The position numbers and the translations under genes are program-made. DNA of 58,658 bases from Niallia nealsonii (lineage in GTDB: Bacteria; Bacillota; Bacilli; Bacillales; Cytobacillaceae): the NCBI RefSeq assembly GCF_002835805.1, contig NZ_PISE01000045.1:1-58658 (forward strand). Direction: 5' to 3'. Below are positions 26,982 through 35,374 of this stretch, piece by piece. Position 1 is the stretch's first letter. Each line of letters begins with the position of its first letter. The notes under the pieces were generated by a model, which had not been told where the DNA came from, did no database searches, and was given only the letters and a program-made list of their open reading frames with translations.

Positions 26982-28025
26982 TCATTTTTTTGTTGGCTGT
27001 GACTGTAAGTATTTTTTATCATGCATAAATAACTTCCAGAAAAAATAAAAACCAGGAAATAAGATAATAAATCCAACTATATAAGTTGCAAATAAAGCAT
27101 GGAAAGATTTTGGATCTGTAAAGGCAGAAGTAATGGTTACTTCTGGATAAACGATATAAGGAAGATGTGCTTTTCCATATACATAACTTGCTAATAAATA
27201 TTGAATGGTGATGGAGATAATTGCCAGTCTTGGCATTCCTTTAACCCCTGGTTTTTTTCGAGAAGGCAGAAACAAGGCTATTCCTCCAAGCAGAAAAAAG
27301 AATAGAGAGGTTATAAGCAAAAAGAGATCATCCATCATTTTATTGTAAATCCAATTGGCATCTTGCTTTAGTGTAATCATAATAAAAACAGCTGTTAAAA
27401 GAGAGATGGGTCCAAGAAAAATAGCATCTCGTCTATACACACGATATGCTTCTTTTTCAGCAGATACATTCGAATAGTCTGCTAATAAAAGAGAAGATAA
27501 AAATAAGGTGCTGCTTAAAGCAAAGGTGAAAAATGCATATTCATTTCCACTTGTAAATAATCCAACTAAGTTGAGAGATTGTTTTCCTTCGTGAAAATCA
27601 ACATATCCCCCATGTGTGATTGGCAGTACGCTTAATAATATCCCAGGTATCAGCATTCCTGTTATTCCAGAAATATAAGTTAATGGTTTGCGATATTCAT
27701 GAGCGATATTAGAAAAAACTAAAAAAGCACTTCGGATAGACAAAAGCAAAAGAATAGCACTGCCAGGTATTAATAAAACAGTGCCAAGTGTATAGGCAGC
27801 GGTTGGAAACATGCTGTATACAGCAACAACAATGGCTACGATAAATGTATTCGTTACTTCCCATGTTGGCGATAAATAGCGATTGGCGATATTAGTGGCT
27901 TTGGTTTTCTCTTTATTAATATATACCATGGACCAAAATCCAGCGCCAAAGTCCATGGTGGCCATAATAGCATAGATGAATACAAATCCCCACAGAACCG
28001 TAATCGCTAATAATGAATCTGTCAT
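26982..28025 (-). CDS. cydB: Cytochrome bd-type quinol oxidase subunit II
   Basis: About 347 aa with some eight to nine membrane helices and the CydB N-terminal pattern LWGFVFIYAIMATMDFGAGFW. It pairs with CydA to form a menaquinol oxidase. The relation is closer to the B. subtilis YthB/cyanide-insensitive type than to the classical CydB. A GTG at 28034 is in frame but sits in the Shine-Dalgarno; ATG 28025, eight bases after AAGGAG, is preferred. It starts 12 bp after the cydA stop. Confidence 0.9.
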   Translation of the reverse strand: MTDSLLAITVLWGFVFIYAIMATMDFGAGFWSMVYINKEKTKATNIANRYLSPTWEVTNTFIVAIVVAVYSMFPTAAYTLGTVLLIPGSAILLLLSIRSAFLVFSNIAHEYRKPLTYISGITGMLIPGILLSVLPITHGGYVDFHEGKQSLNLVGLFTSGNEYAFFTFALSSTLFLSSLLLADYSNVSAEKEAYRVYRRDAIFLGPISLLTAVFIMITLKQDANWIYNKMMDDLFLLITSLFFFLLGGIALFLPSRKKPGVKGMPRLAIISITIQYLLASYVYGKAHLPYIVYPEVTITSAFTDPKSFHALFATYIVGFIILFPGFYFFWKLFMHDKKYLQSQPTKK

Positions 28026-28037
28026 ACATAACACTCC

Positions 28038-29399
28038 TTAACTATTTGATCCAAAAAGAGGGATTTCCTTTTCTTTTGCCGCATTTAAGTCCTTTAATAC
28101 AGTATTTTTTCGGAAATAATAAATCAATACAAAGGAAACGGAAATAGCTAGTATAGCGTATACAATTAGAAATAATACAAAAAGTAAACCTAAATTTCCT
28201 GAAGTGGTGACAGAATCTGCAGTAGATAAAGTTCTATAAATGGTCCAAGGCTGTCTGCCAGTACAAGCGAAAATCCATCCGCATTCAATGCTCACTAGCG
28301 CTAAAGGTCCAGAGAAAACAAAAATCCACATTAAAAATTTTGGGAAATGTTTCTTTTTTAAAAGAAAATGCCAAGCAAGCGTTCCAAAAGCTAATAAAAT
28401 TAAGAAAGAGCCGATGCCAACCATTGCATTAAAAAGAGTATGTACATATAATGGCGGCCAGTATTCTTCGGGGAAATCATTAAGACCTGTGACAACTGTA
28501 TCAAAGCTGTTTCCAGCTAAAAAGCTTAGTGCCCAGGGAATTTCAATGGCTCCTTTTAATTCTCTATTCTCTTTATCTGTAAAACCACCAATTGCAAGTG
28601 GGGCATGAGATTGTGTTTCAAATAGCCCTTCGGCTGCAGCTAATTTTTCTGGCTGGTATTCGTAAAGTTTTTGGGCTGATTCATGCCCATTTAGAGCGGT
28701 TAAAAAAGAAAAAATCCCCCCAACAATTAGACTAAGAATTAAAGCCTTTTGATGAAATTGAAAAACGCGAGTGCCAAATGGGTTTTTCATCATTTTGAAT
28801 GCAGATACACTTGCTACTACAAAAGCTCCAGTTGTATAGGCGCTCATTGCTACATGCCCTGCGGATACAAAAAAAGTTGGATTGAAAAAAGCCTTCCAGG
28901 GATCAACATCCGTAATTTCATGGCCGTTCATGCGAAAACCTTGTGGCGTACCTTCAAATGCATGGACATTGGTAATTAACACAGCAGATGCAAGTGCGCC
29001 AATTGCTACCAATATTAAGCTAGAAATTCTTGCCCATGGAGGAATTCTTTCAGAGGCATAAACATAAATAGACATAAATAATGCTTCAACAAAAAAAGCA
29101 TAAATCTCAATTTGAAAAGGCAGTGCCATTACTTTCCCGATGACTTCCATAAATCCAGGCCATAATAAGGAAAGCTGCAGACCGGCAATGGTCCCAGTTG
29201 GTATGCCGACTCCGAGCAAAATGCCAAATGTTTTCGTCCATCTTTTTGCCATAATCACATAATCTAAATCCTTTGTTTTTTGATACAATATTTCTGCTGT
29301 CAGCATCATAAGTGGAAGCCCAACACCAATGGTGGCAAAAATAATATGAAAGCCCATTGTCGTGCCAAACATGCTCCTTGCAATAACAAGATGATCCAT
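28038..29399 (-). CDS. cydA: Cytochrome bd-type quinol oxidase subunit I
   Basis: 453-aa haem-carrying subunit. Likely haem ligands are His18 in GFHIIFATIG, a His in SAGHVAMSAYTTGAF and Met in the later helix NAMVGIGSF. The conserved GRQPW motif (ACTGRQPWTIYRT) is present. The periplasmic Q-loop is short, as in cyanide-insensitive and YthA-type enzymes, and such oxidases may carry only b-type haems. Transfers electrons from menaquinol to oxygen. The start ATG 29399 has GAAGGGA upstream. The men genes lie just before it, although on the other strand. Confidence 0.92.
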   Translation of the reverse strand: MDHLVIARSMFGTTMGFHIIFATIGVGLPLMMLTAEILYQKTKDLDYVIMAKRWTKTFGILLGVGIPTGTIAGLQLSLLWPGFMEVIGKVMALPFQIEIYAFFVEALFMSIYVYASERIPPWARISSLILVAIGALASAVLITNVHAFEGTPQGFRMNGHEITDVDPWKAFFNPTFFVSAGHVAMSAYTTGAFVVASVSAFKMMKNPFGTRVFQFHQKALILSLIVGGIFSFLTALNGHESAQKLYEYQPEKLAAAEGLFETQSHAPLAIGGFTDKENRELKGAIEIPWALSFLAGNSFDTVVTGLNDFPEEYWPPLYVHTLFNAMVGIGSFLILLAFGTLAWHFLLKKKHFPKFLMWIFVFSGPLALVSIECGWIFACTGRQPWTIYRTLSTADSVTTSGNLGLLFVLFLIVYAILAISVSFVLIYYFRKNTVLKDLNAAKEKEIPLFGSNS

Positions 29400-29674
29400 T
29401 TTTATCGTCCCTTCGCTAGTAATATGCCTAAAAACTAGTATTATCAGGACATGAAATAAATATGTAGACTTTTCCTAAATTAGAAAAAAGAGCTGGTTAT
29501 ATTGTAAATGATGAATACAAGATAACACTTGCCATTATAAAATTAAGAAATTTTTTTTTTGTAAGCTATTTCAAAGTTGTGTATTATCAATTTTTTTTTT
29601 ACTATAAAGAAGGGTTGTTTTTCATATAAGGGGATTAGAAAACAAGCACTAGTTAAGAAGGGATTGAGTTATTT
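29400..29674. promoter_or_regulatory. Divergent cydA/ytiB intergenic region
   Basis: 275 bp serving both genes. It holds CTAGTAATATG and CTAGTATTATC as a near-direct repeat beside cydA. Two runs of about ten Ts (29551-29560 and 29591-29600) lie 40 bp apart just upstream of ytiB, a spacing near four helical turns that would bend the DNA. No Rex- or ResD-type site was recognised with confidence. Confidence 0.35.
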
Positions 29675-30244
29675 ATGAGTACATTGCAAGATGTTTTATC
29701 ATTTAATGAAGAATTTGTAAGTGAAAAGAAGTATGAGCGTTATATTACAACAAAATTTCCAAATAAGAAAATGGTTATTTTAACATGTATGGATACTCGT
29801 TTGCTTGAGCTTTTGCCGCAAGCATTAAATTTAGCAAACGGTGATGTGAAGATTATAAAAAATGCAGGGGCTATTGTCGTTCACCCTCTAGGAAGTATTA
29901 TGCGGAGCATCCTTGTTGCGGTATACGAATTAAAAGCCGATGAGGTAATGGTTATCGGCCATCATGATTGTGGTATGAGTGCATTAAATGCAGGGGATAT
30001 GATGGCAAAAATGAAAGACAGAGGAATTACAGAAGCAACACTAAGTACTATTGAAAATACAGGTGTTGATTTAAAATCTTGGCTGACTGGATTCAGTTCT
30101 GTATCGGAAAGTGTAGAGCATAGTGTAGGTATGATTAAAAAGCATCCCCTATTACCTGCTGGAGTGCCTGTGCACGGACTAGTCATCGATCCGAAAACAG
30201 GAAAACTAGATTTAGTAGTAGATGGATACGAAACAGAAAAATAA
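29675..30244 (+). CDS. ytiB: Beta-class carbonic anhydrase
   Basis: Interconverts carbon dioxide and bicarbonate. Zinc ligands are Cys38 (TCMDTR with the Asp40-Arg42 dyad), His96 and Cys99 (GHHDCGMS). Length (189 aa) and the ending VHGLVIDPKTGKLDLVVDGY match B. subtilis YtiB. ATG 29675 follows AAGGGATTGAG. It converges with yidD, with just two bases between the stop codons. Confidence 0.95.
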   Translation: MSTLQDVLSFNEEFVSEKKYERYITTKFPNKKMVILTCMDTRLLELLPQALNLANGDVKIIKNAGAIVVHPLGSIMRSILVAVYELKADEVMVIGHHDCGMSALNAGDMMAKMKDRGITEATLSTIENTGVDLKSWLTGFSSVSESVEHSVGMIKKHPLLPAGVPVHGLVIDPKTGKLDLVVDGYETEK

Positions 30245-30246
30245 GT

Positions 30247-30489
30247 TTAAGAATGATGATGTTTTTTACATGGCCACTCCTTTGGCACAGGATCAATGCC
30301 TCCTGGGTGAAAGGGGTGGCATTTTAGAATTCTTTTTATCGTTAAGTAGCCACCTTTAAAAGCACCATATCTTTTTATCGCTTCTAATCCATAGGAAGAA
30401 CAAGTTGGATAGAACCGGCAGGAAGGCGGTGTAAGGGGAGAAATGATTTTTTGATAAAAACGAATGATAAAAATAAATAGTTTTTGCAT
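30247..30489 (-). CDS. yidD: Membrane protein insertion efficiency factor YidD
   Basis: 80-aa membrane-associated protein thought to help YidC/Sec insertion. Family hallmarks are [30 protein letters not shown] with three Cys, and [13 protein letters not shown] near the end, followed by a His-rich tail. ATG 30489 has AAAGGA upstream. The B. subtilis counterpart is ytjA, also next to ytiB and luxS. Confidence 0.95.
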   Translation of the reverse strand: MQKLFIFIIRFYQKIISPLTPPSCRFYPTCSSYGLEAIKRYGAFKGGYLTIKRILKCHPFHPGGIDPVPKEWPCKKHHHS

Positions 30490-30885
30490 GGTTTATTCCT
30501 TTCACTCTGCTTATAAAAGCTTTTGATATTAGTCTATGGATTAACTAGTATAGCATAAGATAATTTCTTTAAAAAAGGAAGTCTCTTTATACATATGCAC
30601 CAGCTGAAAAAGAGCGTATATAATAACATTAAATTGATGTATTTACTCGGAATTTCAGTTATAATAAAGTACAATGAGTGATGTATTTCTAGTTGATTGC
30701 AGCCGCAGTCCTTTAGAAGATGGATTCACAGAAGTTGCTGAAGAATAGTTTGTTTGAAATTTTTTAGGTGGAGGATCTTATTTGAATGAACTTAAATAGG
30801 ATCCTTAACATAGTTGACTATTCACTTCATGTAGGCCTACTTGTTAAACAGAAATAAATTATTGTAAGAAAAAGGAGTGTTATAA
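30490..30885 (+). promoter_or_regulatory. luxS leader region
   Basis: 396 bp between yidD and luxS. TATAAT at 30660-30665 lies eight bases before an ATG (30674) that opens a 24-codon frame. A TTGATG at 30634 gives a loose 20-bp spacing. Downstream, AGGATCTTATTT and AAATAGGATCCT (30772-30805) form a 12-bp stem with one mismatch and no T-run. The rest, including the AAAAAGGAG ribosome site of luxS, is unremarkable. Confidence 0.4.
30674..30748 (+). CDS. Candidate 24-aa ORF upstream of luxS, possibly leaderless
   Basis: ATG 30674 to TAG 30748 reads MSDVFLVDCSRSPLEDGFTE plus four residues. No Shine-Dalgarno is present, but TATAAT ends nine bases before the ATG, so transcription could begin at or near the start codon. 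The composition looks protein-like. I know no family. It might be a leader peptide for luxS (138 bp downstream) or chance. Confidence 0.25.
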   Translation: MSDVFLVDCSRSPLEDGFTEVAEE

Positions 30886-31359
30886 ATGCCTTCAGTTGAA
30901 AGTTTTGATTTAGATCATAATGCGGTTAAAGCACCATATGTTAGACACTGTGGTGTTCATAAGGTAGGAAGTGATGGGGTTGTCAATAAGTTTGATATTC
31001 GTTTCTGCCAACCAAATAAGCAGGCAATGAAGCCAGATGTTATTCATACGCTAGAGCATCTATTAGCATTTAATATTCGCGAACATGCCGAAAAATATAA
31101 TCATTTTGATATTATTGATATTTCTCCAATGGGTTGTCAAACAGGCTATTATTTAGTTGTAAGCGGTGAGCCAACTGTGGATGAAATTATTGATTTGTTA
31201 GAAGATACAATGAAAACGGCGATAGAGATTACAGAAATTCCAGCAGCAAATGAGAAGCAATGCGGGCAAGCGAAACTGCATGACCTTGAAGGAGCAAAAA
31301 AATTAATGAAATTTTGGCTAACGCAGTCAAAAGAGGATTTAAGAGAAGTATTTGCTTAA
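30886..31359 (+). CDS. luxS: S-ribosylhomocysteine lyase
   Basis: Cleaves S-ribosylhomocysteine to homocysteine and DPD, the autoinducer-2 precursor, in methyl-cycle recycling. Metal ligands are His54 and His58 (HTLEH) and Cys126 (KQCGQAKLH); catalytic Glu57 and Cys84 (MGCQTGYYL) are present. 157 aa, full length. AAAAAGGAG precedes ATG 30886. metK, which starts the same cycle, is 6 kb downstream. Confidence 0.98.
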   Translation: MPSVESFDLDHNAVKAPYVRHCGVHKVGSDGVVNKFDIRFCQPNKQAMKPDVIHTLEHLLAFNIREHAEKYNHFDIIDISPMGCQTGYYLVVSGEPTVDEIIDLLEDTMKTAIEITEIPAANEKQCGQAKLHDLEGAKKLMKFWLTQSKEDLREVFA

Positions 31360-31360
31360 T

Positions 31361-31400
31361 AACAAAAAATGGACATTAATTTGTCCATTTTTTGTTTGAA
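31361..31400. terminator. Bidirectional luxS/cls terminator
   Basis: AACAAAAAATGGACA and TGTCCATTTTTTGTT pair around a short loop. It starts right after luxS and ends just before the cls stop on the opposite strand, with A/T runs on both sides. Confidence 0.85.
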
Positions 31401-31405
31401 AACTT

Positions 31406-32860
31406 TTATAAAATTGGTGCTAATAAACGAGAAAAAGACTCTTTAAATCGAATGTATAAGGATCTTTTAGAATATTTCTCTAAAGTAAGCTGTGTAGACA
31501 ACCTCATATCTTCTAAAAATCCATCTGTTAGGATATCTGCAATCTGTTTGCTGTAAATAAAGGCATTTACCTCAAAGTTTAAGCGGAAACTGCGCATATC
31601 AATATTGGCAGTCCCTACAGAAGTGATTTGCCGATCCACCATTAATGTTTTGGCATGAATAAAGCCATTTTCATAAATATATACCTTTGCCCCCGCCTTT
31701 AGCATTTCCCCAATATAGGAATAGGTTGCCCAATAAACAAACATATGGTCTGGTTTGTTAGGAATCATAATTTTCACATCAATTCCTGATAATGCGGCAA
31801 TTCTTAATGTATCAAGCAAACTGGCATCTGGGATAAAATAAGGTGTCTGAATAAAAACAGATTCTTTGGCTGATGTAATCATTTTTATATAGCCGTTTTT
31901 TATTTGTTCCCATTCTGAGTCAGGTCCGCTTGATACAATCTGCAATCCTATATTTCCTATTATTTCCTCGATTTTGCCAGGGAAATAATCTGGAGAATAG
32001 CTTATTTCATGATGAGGTGCTGCTTGATTCCAATCTAGAATAAACCTGGTTTGTATTGCGTAAACAGCTGTCCCAATAATGCGCAAATGGGTGTCTCTCC
32101 AATAGCCAAACTTTGCATTTAATCCTAAGTATTCATCGCCTACATTAAATCCGCCAATATAGCCAATATAGCCATCAATAATAGCCAGTTTTCGATGATT
32201 GCGGTAGTTGAGGCGGAAATTAATCAAATGCAATTTGCTTGGGAAAAAAACAGCTACTTGTCCGCCAGCTGCTTTTAACTTTTTAAAAGCTTTTTTCCGT
32301 AACGTTCTAGAACCAAGTTCATCATAAAGAAGACGAACTTCCAGACCTTCTGCTGCTTTTTTCTCTAATGCATTTATTAGTTTGGATCCAATTCCATCAT
32401 TTTTAAAAATATAGTATTGCAAGTGAATGGATTTTTTTGCTTGATTAATATCGGCAAGCAATTGGCTGAATTTTTCATTTCCATCTGTATAAATATCAAC
32501 CTTATTGTTTTCTGTTAATACAGCATCATTATTAAATAAATTCATATAAATAAGGTCTTGATTTTTTTTTATCACTTCGTTGGTAGTGCGCAGTTGATTG
32601 GAGCTTATTTGAAGTAATTGGGAAGCGAGTATTTGTTCAATTCCTAATTTTTTTCTCTCTTCCCATTGGAACATTTTTCGCTTTCTTAAGTTTTGCCCAA
32701 AAAGTAAATAAAGAATAAAACCTAAGATAGGAATAAAGGTTAATACCATAATCCAAGCCCAGGTAGCACCTGCATCTCTTCTTTCTAAAAAGATGACAAG
32801 AAATGCAAAGATAATGTTAAGCAAAAAAATGGTGCTAAATAAAATAGAATAAATATGCAT
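31406..32860 (-). CDS. cls: Cardiolipin synthase
   Basis: Makes cardiolipin from two phosphatidylglycerols at the membrane. About 484 aa: two N-terminal membrane helices (MHIYSILFSTIFLLNIIF and a second ending FILYLLFG) and two phospholipase-D HKD motifs, HRKLAIIDGYIGYIGG and HAKTLMVDRQITSVGTAN. An upstream ATG (32968) is open but would add 36 hydrophilic residues and overlap a dispersed repeat. ATG 32860 after AGAGGA matches the family start. Confidence 0.95.
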   Translation of the reverse strand: MHIYSILFSTIFLLNIIFAFLVIFLERRDAGATWAWIMVLTFIPILGFILYLLFGQNLRKRKMFQWEERKKLGIEQILASQLLQISSNQLRTTNEVIKKNQDLIYMNLFNNDAVLTENNKVDIYTDGNEKFSQLLADINQAKKSIHLQYYIFKNDGIGSKLINALEKKAAEGLEVRLLYDELGSRTLRKKAFKKLKAAGGQVAVFFPSKLHLINFRLNYRNHRKLAIIDGYIGYIGGFNVGDEYLGLNAKFGYWRDTHLRIIGTAVYAIQTRFILDWNQAAPHHEISYSPDYFPGKIEEIIGNIGLQIVSSGPDSEWEQIKNGYIKMITSAKESVFIQTPYFIPDASLLDTLRIAALSGIDVKIMIPNKPDHMFVYWATYSYIGEMLKAGAKVYIYENGFIHAKTLMVDRQITSVGTANIDMRSFRLNFEVNAFIYSKQIADILTDGFLEDMRLSTQLTLEKYSKRSLYIRFKESFSRLLAPIL

Positions 32861-32950
32861 GCAAGTTAGTCCTCTAAAACAATCGTTTTTCCTTTCTTTA
32901 TTATCATCCTCTTTATAAAACAAATGGATTGTGTTTGGAAGAAAATAGCC

Positions 32951-33144
32951 TATAAGGTGAAACTTCAATCAATAACCAATTCCCCCGCTCATTGCTTCCT
33001 GAAGCATTAGGTACACAGACATTGCTACAGGACAGGGATACTACAGTCTGAGTTCTTTCTATCGAGGTTTTACTCAGCAAGGTTCTACCCACCTAAATTT
33101 CTCATTTCCGCTTATCTTCTTCAGGCGGGTAAAAGCCCATTAAT
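32951..33144 (-). repeat. Dispersed intergenic element, copy B (upstream of cls)
   Basis: Read on the minus strand: CATTAATGGGCTTTTACCCGC, then AAATTTAGGTGGGTAGAAC, TTGCTGAGTAAAACCT, a copy-specific insert with a GCTTC/GAAGC hairpin, CAATGAGCGGGGG, and TTGATTGAAGTTTCAC near its end. All shared blocks occur in the same order as in the 54.9-kb copy. The tail ends about 90 bases before the cls start, so the element would lie in the cls 5' leader if transcribed from upstream. Confidence 0.8.
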
Positions 33145-33328
33145 GAGAAATAAACACTAAGGGGCGGTTTTGCAATAAGAAAGGCTCATTTCTGTGTATC
33201 ATTATAGGTGAAAATAAATCATTCGTGAACTATTTTGTATTGTTTCTAAAGTTCCCTTAAAAAGAAAATATTAAACGATTTCTTAATATGATAAAGTATG
33301 AGTAGAATAAAAAGATTGGAGAATCAGC

Positions 33329-34099
33329 ATGTTTGAAGACATACATATTGGAATGATGTTTTTTTTGATTATTGCAGGATTTATTGCAGCATTTATTGAT
33401 TCAGTTGTAGGAGGAGGCGGATTAATTTCGTTGCCAGCTCTATTGTTTACAGGTTTACCTCCACAAGTAGCGTTAGGAACGAATAAATTAGCGTCCACGA
33501 TGGGATCCTTAACAAGTTCTATTTCTTTTCTTCGTCATGGGAAAATTAATAAAGCGCTAATGCTAAAGCTCCTCCCTTTATCTATTATTGGTTCGGCAAT
33601 TGGTGTCTATGTTGTACAAAAAATTCCTTCAGAAAAGCTAAAGCCCCTTATTTTAGTAATCTTAATTATCGTAACCATTTATACATTAACAAAAAAGGAA
33701 TGGGGATTAACCTCTACTTTTAAGGGAATGACCGTTAAAAAAGGAATATTTGCAGTTGCTATCACGCTGATTATAGGCTTTTATGATGGATTTTTAGGTG
33801 GTGGTACAGGCTCTTTTTTTCTATTTGCTTTTTTATTAATGGGTTTTGATTTTGTAGAATCTGCAGGCAATGCAAAAATATTAAATTTCGGAAGCAATTT
33901 AACCGCATTAGCTGTATTTTTATTTTATGATTCCGTTTATTTCCAATATGGAATACCTATGGGAATTGCTATGGTGCTAGGAGCTTACATTGGATCGAAA
34001 GTTGCAATAAAAAAAGGATCTTCTTATGTAAAATTATTATTTGTAGTTGTTTCTATCATTTTAATTGGAAAAAATATTTACGATCATTTTTTCTCCTAA
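33329..34099 (+). CDS. TauE/SafE (TSUP) family transporter
   Basis: 256-aa polytopic membrane protein. Two repeated halves each start with a GG-rich helix: IAAFIDSVVGGGGLISLPALL (with LGTNK following) and FYDGFLGGGTGSFFLFAF, typical of the sulfite exporter TauE/SafE (UPF0721) family. About eight helices. The substrate may be a sulfur-containing or other small organic anion but cannot be deduced. AAGATTGGAG precedes ATG 33329. Single-gene unit. Confidence 0.9.
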   Translation: MFEDIHIGMMFFLIIAGFIAAFIDSVVGGGGLISLPALLFTGLPPQVALGTNKLASTMGSLTSSISFLRHGKINKALMLKLLPLSIIGSAIGVYVVQKIPSEKLKPLILVILIIVTIYTLTKKEWGLTSTFKGMTVKKGIFAVAITLIIGFYDGFLGGGTGSFFLFAFLLMGFDFVESAGNAKILNFGSNLTALAVFLFYDSVYFQYGIPMGIAMVLGAYIGSKVAIKKGSSYVKLLFVVVSIILIGKNIYDHFFS

Positions 34100-34152
34100 A
34101 AGTAATCTGAAATCATCCATTATTCTTTTTACAATTCCTTAGTAAAAAAACG

Positions 34153-34203
34153 CAAATAAATCAGGCTGAAACAAAGGTTGACGACAGTCTGATTTATTTG
34201 ATG
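34153..34203. terminator. Bidirectional terminator
   Basis: CAAATAAATCAG and CTGATTTATTTG pair perfectly (12 bp) around a 24-nt loop. It lies between the TSUP transporter (plus) and the DUF6154 gene (minus). Confidence 0.6.
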
Positions 34204-34228
34204 AAAAAGATAAGCAAATCATTTTTTA

Positions 34229-34486
34229 TTAATGCAAATTGCGTGGGGAAAAAACATGATTATCTTGTCTTCGATAATCGTCTTTAGCAAATTTACCTTT
34301 TAAGCTTTCAATTAAATATAACCCCATTAAGTCATATAGCTCCTGCTCATTTAATTCTTGAATAATATGTAGCAAATCTTCTTTAGACATTTCTTCTAAA
34401 AAAGCAAAGGCAAGCATATCAATATCTTCTTCATCGCCAGTTAATTTATTTTTATATAAGTTGTAAAGCTCGTCTACTAATTTCAT
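34229..34486 (-). CDS. DUF6154-like small protein
   Basis: 85 aa, acidic and helical, starting MKLVDELYNLYKNKLTGDEE and containing DMLAFAFLEEMSKEDLLHII and NEQELYDLMGLYLIESLKGK. This looks like the uncharacterised Bacillaceae family I know as DUF6154. A GTG at 34504 would add six residues but lies in the GGAGG ribosome site; ATG 34486 is preferred. Function unknown. Confidence 0.8.
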   Translation of the reverse strand: MKLVDELYNLYKNKLTGDEEDIDMLAFAFLEEMSKEDLLHIIQELNEQELYDLMGLYLIESLKGKFAKDDYRRQDNHVFSPRNLH

Positions 34487-34504
34487 TATAATTATTACCT
34501 CCAC

Positions 34505-34809
34505 GTAGGTTTGCTTCCTAAAGTTTAGGTTTTTTGGTATGTAACCGTTTTAATTTATTGTAACATGTTATATTAGCAATAATAAATAAAAGGATGCAAT
34601 GTTTTTTCGATTTCTGCTGTTATGATTTCATACGGCATCTGTTGGAGAAATCTGACGTGATACTATCTTATACATAAGAACTATTCCCCATCAGGTGTAT
34701 TATACCCGTTTTTTTAAAATTGGCTACATCAATTTTTTTATTTATGAAATGAAGTGAAAGAGCTGCACAATGGAAAAGATATCAACATACTGAAAAAGGT
34801 GTTTAAAAG
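34505..34809. other. Intergenic region without a recognised gene
   Basis: About 300 AT-rich bases between divergent genes. I see the ribosome site GGAGG of the minus-strand gene at its left end and AAAAAGGTG before ytkD at its right end. No clear hairpin with a T-run, no repeat copy and no ORF worth reporting. Confidence 0.5.
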
Positions 34810-35292
34810 ATGGAATTATTTTATGACTACTTAGGTTCAAAAGTGCATTTTTCATTTTCTAGCAATGAATTTAACCAAGAAGCAAAACATGTTATTGTGA
34901 TTTGCTATAAAGAGGGACAATGGCTGTTAACGAAACATAAAAAAAGAGGATTGGAATTTCCAGGTGGAAAGTTGGAAGAAGGGGAGTGTATAGAAGCCGC
35001 CGCCAAAAGGGAAGTGTATGAAGAAACAGGTGCTTTAATCAAAGAATTACATTGGGTTGCTCAATATGAAGTTTTTGAGAAGAACAAGTCTTTTTGTAAA
35101 GCGGTATATTTTGCTCAGATAGACCAACTAATAAAAAAAGTAGATTATTTAGAAACAGATGGCCCCTTTTTTGTAACGGAATCGCAGATAGAGGAACGAA
35201 GGCAGGAAATGTTTAGCTATATTATGAAGGATTTGGTGATGGATTTATGTTTGAAACATGTAAAGGAACAACTTTTGTCACAGAATGTTTAG
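34810..35292 (+). CDS. ytkD: Nudix hydrolase YtkD
   Basis: 160-aa Nudix pyrophosphohydrolase. The Nudix box GX5EX7REUXEEXGU is intact at residues 53-75 (GKLEEGECIEAAAKREVYEE core). In B. subtilis YtkD hydrolyses nucleoside triphosphates, including oxidised purines. ATG 34810 follows AAAAAGGTG. It is followed by ytmA, with ytmB next, the same order as in B. subtilis. Confidence 0.92.
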   Translation: MELFYDYLGSKVHFSFSSNEFNQEAKHVIVICYKEGQWLLTKHKKRGLEFPGGKLEEGECIEAAAKREVYEETGALIKELHWVAQYEVFEKNKSFCKAVYFAQIDQLIKKVDYLETDGPFFVTESQIEERRQEMFSYIMKDLVMDLCLKHVKEQLLSQNV

Positions 35293-35374
35293 TTTATACG
35301 AAATAATGGGGAATAGATTGAAATCTATATTATTAATACGATAGTTATCAGCGGAAAAGAATGAGGTGTGAATT

